From: Reclinomonas americana ATCC 50394
Lineage: Eukaryota; Jakobida; Jakobea; Jakobida
Length of the DNA: 22,149 nt
Assembly: GCA_048213135.1 (NCBI GenBank)
Contig: PS015335.1
Span: 52,070-74,218 of the forward strand
Direction of reading: 5' to 3'
In this document: positions 18,011 through 22,149 of the stretch, piece after piece
How the letters are laid out: every line of letters starts with the position of its first letter
Position numbering within the stretch: the first letter of the stretch is position 1
The notes under the pieces: generated by a model
What the model saw: only the letters and a program-made list of their open reading frames with translations
What the model was told of the DNA's origin: nothing
Database searches by the model: none
Position numbers and translations under genes: made by a program

Positions 18011-20933
18011 CTACTCATCGTCCTCGTCCATCAGCACACGACCACCCTCACGCGCCACGTGCCGCACAAGTTTCCGTGGCGGCGCCTTTGCCGGTGCAGC
18101 GGCTGGTTTCTTCGCGGTCTTTTTCCTGACATCTTCCTCCTCCTCTTCCTCCTCGTCCTCATCATCATCATCCTCCTCCTCCTCCTCCTCCTCATCGTCG
18201 TCGTCTTCCTCGTCGTCCGAGCTGGACGAGTCATCCGAGGCCGACGATGACGACGATGAATCGGACGAGCTCGAGTCCGACTCCGACGCCTCCTCCTTGT
18301 CTTTTTTCTTGGTGACACGACCGACCTTGCCGGAGGTTGCCTGATGTGCGAGGAACGGTGGGCGGGGTGAGGGGAAGAGCAAAGTGAGGAAGGCGAACTC
18401 ACCTTGCTCTTCTTGATCGCCGGCGCTCCGTCGTCGCCGCCACCGCGCGCTGTTCGTTTGCTGCAATAGAGTAATGAATGAAGAAGACACACGCTGAAGG
18501 TATGAGGCGGAGAAGATGGAGCGTACCCACTGCACAATAGACAGGAGATGGTGAGACACAGCACTCGAGGAGGAAACAGAAATGAGAAGCAACGCACGTG
18601 ACAGTAGTGCGGACTCGGCCCACAGCTCCGCCCTGCAGACGAGGTGAGAAGACGAATCTCTCCAACGAGAGTCACTTCCATCACTCACCTTCTTGGCGCT
18701 CAGCAGGCGCCGGTGACCCTCATCGTCGTCGTCTTCTGTGGCGAAACGCATCTGCCCCGGTCGCCATTGTGATCCCCTGTATAGCGAGGAGTGTGAGAAA
18801 ACAAACAAAGGAGGCACAAGTTGCTCAGGCCGCAACTCGGCATCGTCGTCGTCGCGACTGAGATCGGCACCCTCTAGCGCCGGCGTTGACCATCGACCAC
18901 CATTCTGCACTTGCTCGGCCGCCCGCCGCTTCCGTCGTCGCTTGCCGTGCTTTTCTTCCAGTTCGCGCAGCCGCTCCTCGAGATTCGACTCGGCCAGCAC
19001 GACGGCCTTGCGAGTGGACTGGCGCGAGAGCAGGTCGATTTCACGCGAGCGGGTCAGGGCCTTGCTCGCGTCGGCCACCAGTGACCAGCGGGAGGCGATG
19101 GAGCCCTGCGGGGGAGGCGAGGGGAAGGGAGGGGAGGGGGAGGAGGAGTGAGGGGGAAGGAGGGGGAAGGGAGGGGGAGAGCGAGAGGGGAGAGCGAGAG
19201 GAGAGCGAGAGGGGGAAGAGCGAGAGAAGGAGAGAGCGAGAGGGGNNNNNNNNNNNNNNNNNNNNNNNNNNNNNNNNNNNNNNNNNNNNNNNNNNNNNNN
19301 NNNNNNNNNNNNNNNNNNNNNNNNNNNNNNNNNNNNNNNNNNNNNNNNNNNNNNNNNNNNNNNNNNNNNNNNNNNNNNNNNNNNNNNNNNNNNNNNNNNN
19401 NNNNNNNNNNNNNNNNNNNNNNNNNNNNNNNNNNNNGAGGGAGAGCGAGGGGAAGGGAAGGGAAGGGAAGGGAAGGGAAGGGAGAGGAGAGGAGAGGAGA
19501 AGGAGAAGGGAGAGGGAGAAGGGAGAGGGTGAGAGGGGAGAGCGAGAGGGGAAGCGAGAGGGGAGAGCGAGAGGGAAGAGCGAGAGGGAGAAAACCAGAG
19601 GGGAGAGCGAGAGGGCGAGAGCGAGAGGGGGAGCGAGAGTGACAGAGTGGTACGAAGAGAGAGTGAGAGAGTGAGAATTACAAGAAAGAGATTGAAAGAT
19701 GAAGATAGAAAGAGCGACAGCGATGAAGGATGGGAGAGGAAAAGAGTGAATGACGAATGAGAGTGAAAGGGAAGTGAATAATGCAGCGAATATTGTGCAG
19801 GCGAGAAGAGAGAGAAAGAAGAGAAAGGTTTGAGAAAGAGAGAGAAGAGTGGAGAGAAGAGAAACGAGAGAGAATGAGCGAGAAAGACAAAGAGAGAAAG
19901 ACAAGAGAAACAGACGGAGGGGAGAGTGAGAGAGAGAGAGAGGAGTTGACCATCGTCATTGGGACATAAGTCCGACAACAAAAACACCAAACTTCGCAGA
20001 GGCCAATCGAGGAAGACATGTTGAAGAGGTCGATCTCGCCCTCTGGCTGATGCTCCCTGATCGAGTACCACTGCGCAGAAGAAAGATGAGTTGCACAAAC
20101 TAACATGAGCAGTGACTGCGTTGAAGCAGCGCACCTGATCACCGACATGCAGTGTCATGCTGTTGTCCGACCACCGAATCACGCGGGCATTGCTTTGTGG
20201 TGCCTGTGATACAAGTCAGCAAAGAAGAACTCTTGACATGACGTGCACGACAGTACCGCACCCCATGCTCGTCCAGCTTCCATCGAATAATGTCACGCAC
20301 ACGCAGCCGCTCTTCCAACTCCTTGATCCTCGCCTCCAGCACTTTTTCGTCCTCGGGTTCATCCGCGCCTACCGAGCACAAGAGTGAGCTCCACAGAGCG
20401 CAGAGTGTCGATAAAGTGTGCACACTCACCAGGCCAATCGTCATCGTCATCCACGCGGCCAGCTTTGCGATTGCGCACTCGCTCCAGCTTGCGCACGTTG
20501 CGGGAGGCCTCGTCGAGGAGGGCCTTGTACTTTTCGGTGGAGTGGAGTTCGGGGTCGAACTTGGCGCCGGTAGTGCGAAGGAGGTACATCTGAACAGGGG
20601 GAGGAAAGGGGGACGGGAAAGGGGAGGGGAAGGGGGAGGGGGAAAGGGTGAGGGGAGGGGAGGAGAGGGGAGGGGAAAGGAGAAGCAGGGGTACGGAGCA
20701 GAAAATACTCGCTCAACAGCGTGCAGGAGAGGAAACAAGCGTGCACGTTCCTGGGTACTATGGGTAGACATCGTGGCGAGAGTGGAGATGAGGATGCAGC
20801 ATCAGCAAAAAAGGGAGAGGGAGAGAGGGAGAGAGAGAGGGGAGAGAAAGCGCACAGAGAGACAGTGGTGCGAGGACTTGAAGCGCCAAGAGCACATTGA
20901 ATGCAGAGCGGACAGAGTGACGGAAACAAGGAG

Positions 20934-21009
<76 letters not shown>

Positions 21010-21783
21010 GAGACGAGACGACGAGAAAGAAANNNNNNNNNNNNNNNNNNNNGAGGAAGGCAGACGCAGGAAGAAAAACAGAAAACCGAGACAGAGCGCA
21101 CGGAATACAAATAGAGGTGAATCGCCAGAGGGACCCCTTCATGCACTTCACCTTCTTGGCACCGCTGACGTGATCCAGTGGTGGCACCGAGATGGTGTCG
21201 GGAACATTCTGCACGCGATATCTGCCCCAGAAATGCGGTAAGCTCACGCGATGACGAAGATTCGCACGCTCATCCATCGCAACTGCTGCGGCTGCTTCTT
21301 CTGCTTTGGCGCCGCGGCCTTGTCCTGCGCCTGCTTCTTCTTCTTGCTCAGCGCAGACTTGCGTCCACGCGCGCTCTCCTGCCCACCGGCGCTATCACTG
21401 CTGCTCTCCTCCGCCATCTCCTGGTCCTCGCCTTGCTGGTCGAGCATGTAGGCATCCGGCACTGCAGACGCACGAGGTAAGAGAGGTGAATGCAAAAGCA
21501 GAAGCTACCAACGAACCGTCAGCATCACCACCATCGTCATCATCGTCGCCACCGTCGCCAAACAAGTCGTCGTCCACCGACGATGTCGCTGCCGCCGATG
21601 TGGCTGCTGCCGAGGCGGCGGATGCACCGGTCGACGCGGGCTTCTCCGGCGACTTGTCGTCCCCGTCAGACTCCTCGTCGGGTGCAAACAGTGGCTCGGA
21701 TTCGACTGCCGCACTGTGCTTCTTTTTCGGTCGCACGGGTGGTGATTCGGGGCGCTCGGGTGGGGCAGGGGTGTCGGTCTCGA
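18011..21783 (-). CDS. LEO1: LEO1, Paf1 complex subunit (5' partial)
   Basis: Nuclear subunit of the RNA polymerase II-associated Paf1 elongation complex. Minus-strand exons: 21783-21517, 21461-21268, 21208-21152, 20589-20430, 20368-20262, 20203-20135, 20070-19993, 19105-18689, 18632-18598, 18460-18403, 18340-18011. Phases agree; 589 aa are visible. Family marks in order: an acidic, disordered N-terminal part with KKK clusters; NVPDTISVPPLDH, matching the position of the LPNF..EPRPFDP segment; RDIIRWKLDEHG; the signature NARVIRWSDNSMTLHVG; LFNMSSSIGLCEGSIASRW; a Glu/Arg-rich helix (SNLEERLRELEEKHGKRRRK); YRG followed by an acidic stretch and RRLLSAKK. The last 109 residues are mostly Ser, Asp and Glu, ending MDEDDE. 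The first exon starts in phase 1, so at least one upstream exon is missing and probably lies beyond the window edge. Confidence 0.92.
18130..18290 (-). repeat. Acidic/serine microsatellite in LEO1 last exon
   Basis: GAG, GAT and TCG codon repeats encode the Ser-rich then Asp/Glu-rich tail of LEO1. The near-pure trinucleotide runs preserve the frame, so slippage would only change the tail length. Acidic tails are usual in LEO1. Confidence 0.8.
19106..19992 (-). repeat. LEO1 long intron, GA-rich minisatellite with 191-base gap
   Basis: On the sense (minus) strand the intron starts GTTTGGTG and ends CCCCCGCAG and is almost all pyrimidine. On the plus strand it reads as GAGAGCGAGAGGGG and GGGAAG units on both sides of an N run (19246-19436). 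The flanking exons join in phase 0 and restore a good LEO1 alignment. No coding exon is visible. Confidence 0.8.
20590..21151 (-). repeat. LEO1 intron with GA microsatellite and 20-base gap
   Basis: This intron joins GAKK to MYLLRTTG in phase 0. On the plus strand it holds a pure GA run (about 20938-21001), a 20-base N run (21033-21052) and GGGGA-rich sequence near its 3' end. About 250 bases in the middle have ordinary composition, but I find no exon there that keeps the phase. Confidence 0.75.
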
Positions 21784-22088
21784 CTGCGGGGTGGAAGGGA
21801 GGGTGATGAGGGGGAGGAGTGGTGGGAGGGGGAGGGAGGGGGGAGAGGGAGGGAGAGAGAAGAAGAAAGAATGCAGAGGCTTTGAGGCATGCATTGAGAG
21901 GAAGACATGAAGGGCGATGGCACAAGGCGATGCGATGAGAGTAAAACGCAGCGAGAGGACAAGAGAGTGAGCGTGCAAAGAGAAGAAGGGAGGAACGCAA
22001 AGACATTAGGAAAGGCAATGACAAGGGAATGCAGTGAGAATGCAAGGAGGACGATAGGAGAAAAAAGAGAAAGACCTACATCGTAGGG

Positions 22089-22129
<41 letters not shown>

Positions 22130-22149
22130 AGTAGAATAGACGAAGGGAG
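21784..22149 (-). other. LEO1 upstream intron or leader, no clear exon
   Basis: Sense-strand (minus) sequence is CT-rich, with a GA/CT microsatellite at about 22090-22127 and an acceptor CCCCGCAG at 21791-21784. A possible donor (GTAGGT) lies near 22077 but follows only low-complexity sequence. I therefore cannot support an exon here; the LEO1 start codon is probably beyond the right edge. Confidence 0.55.

Noticed and set aside
17027-18018. Several minus-strand frames with repeated CTQREAMD-like peptides
   Set aside because: They follow the minisatellite units in one frame; the peptide repeat reflects the DNA repeat, and there is no family match or splice context.
18740-18800. An extra LEO1 intron between the EQL and YRG blocks
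   Set aside because: No donor/acceptor pair keeps the phase, and the unspliced reading LYRGSQWRPGQ aligns with the YKGG segment of LEO1.
18011-20182. 723-aa uninterrupted minus-strand open frame
   Set aside because: It reads through the N run and several LEO1 introns. Only parts of it (the last exons and 19105-18689) are LEO1 coding; the rest is repeat translation.
21209-21267. A 26-nt LEO1 intron giving the reading IAYRVQNVPDT
   Set aside because: The phase would fit, but a 59-nt intron with donor GTGCGA and acceptor GTGCAG gives normal length and keeps the conserved NVPDTISV block.

Overview
This window is eukaryotic nuclear DNA, most likely from a free-living protist. The genes are cut by many spliceosomal introns: short ones of about 35-120 nt, and long ones built of pyrimidine-rich simple sequence. 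Coding exons are GC-rich, genes are packed tightly, and every product that can be identified is a eukaryotic core protein (actin bundling, splicing, mitochondrial lipid synthesis, transcription elongation). The lineage cannot be fixed from the sequence. All gene models below were spliced by hand from reading frame, intron phase and family resemblance; no transcript data were available.

Layout from left to right. (1) Bases 390-6341, plus strand: nine coiled-coil exons (5' end of the gene outside the window) run in an unbroken reading frame into a complete fimbrin/plastin (EF-hand region and four calponin-homology domains). (2) Bases 6465-12822, plus strand: a large helical protein of about 1,273 aa that I do not recognise; a 1.1 kb intron in its middle carries a purine-rich tandem array that copies the gene's own 5' splice site. 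(3) Bases 14180-12864, minus strand: BCAS2/SPF27, a Prp19-complex splicing factor, tail to tail with gene 2. (4) Bases 14277-16973, plus strand: TAM41, the mitochondrial CDP-diacylglycerol synthase, starting only 96 bp from the BCAS2 start. It contains an inserted lamin-tail domain encoded by three exons flanked by phase-1 introns. (5) Bases 16937-17990: a degenerate minisatellite that begins as copies of the TAM41 3' end. (6) Bases 21783-18011, minus strand: LEO1 of the Paf1 complex, with its extreme N-terminus outside the window.

The genes do not form one pathway. The main novelty candidates are the TAM41-lamin-tail-domain fusion, the coiled-coil-fimbrin fusion, two tandem arrays seeded by gene-structure elements (a 3' exon end and a 5' splice site), and a recurrent unusual 5' splice site, GTTGCGT. 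Six runs of N (four of exactly 20, one of 757, one of 191) all lie in introns at or beside simple repeats.
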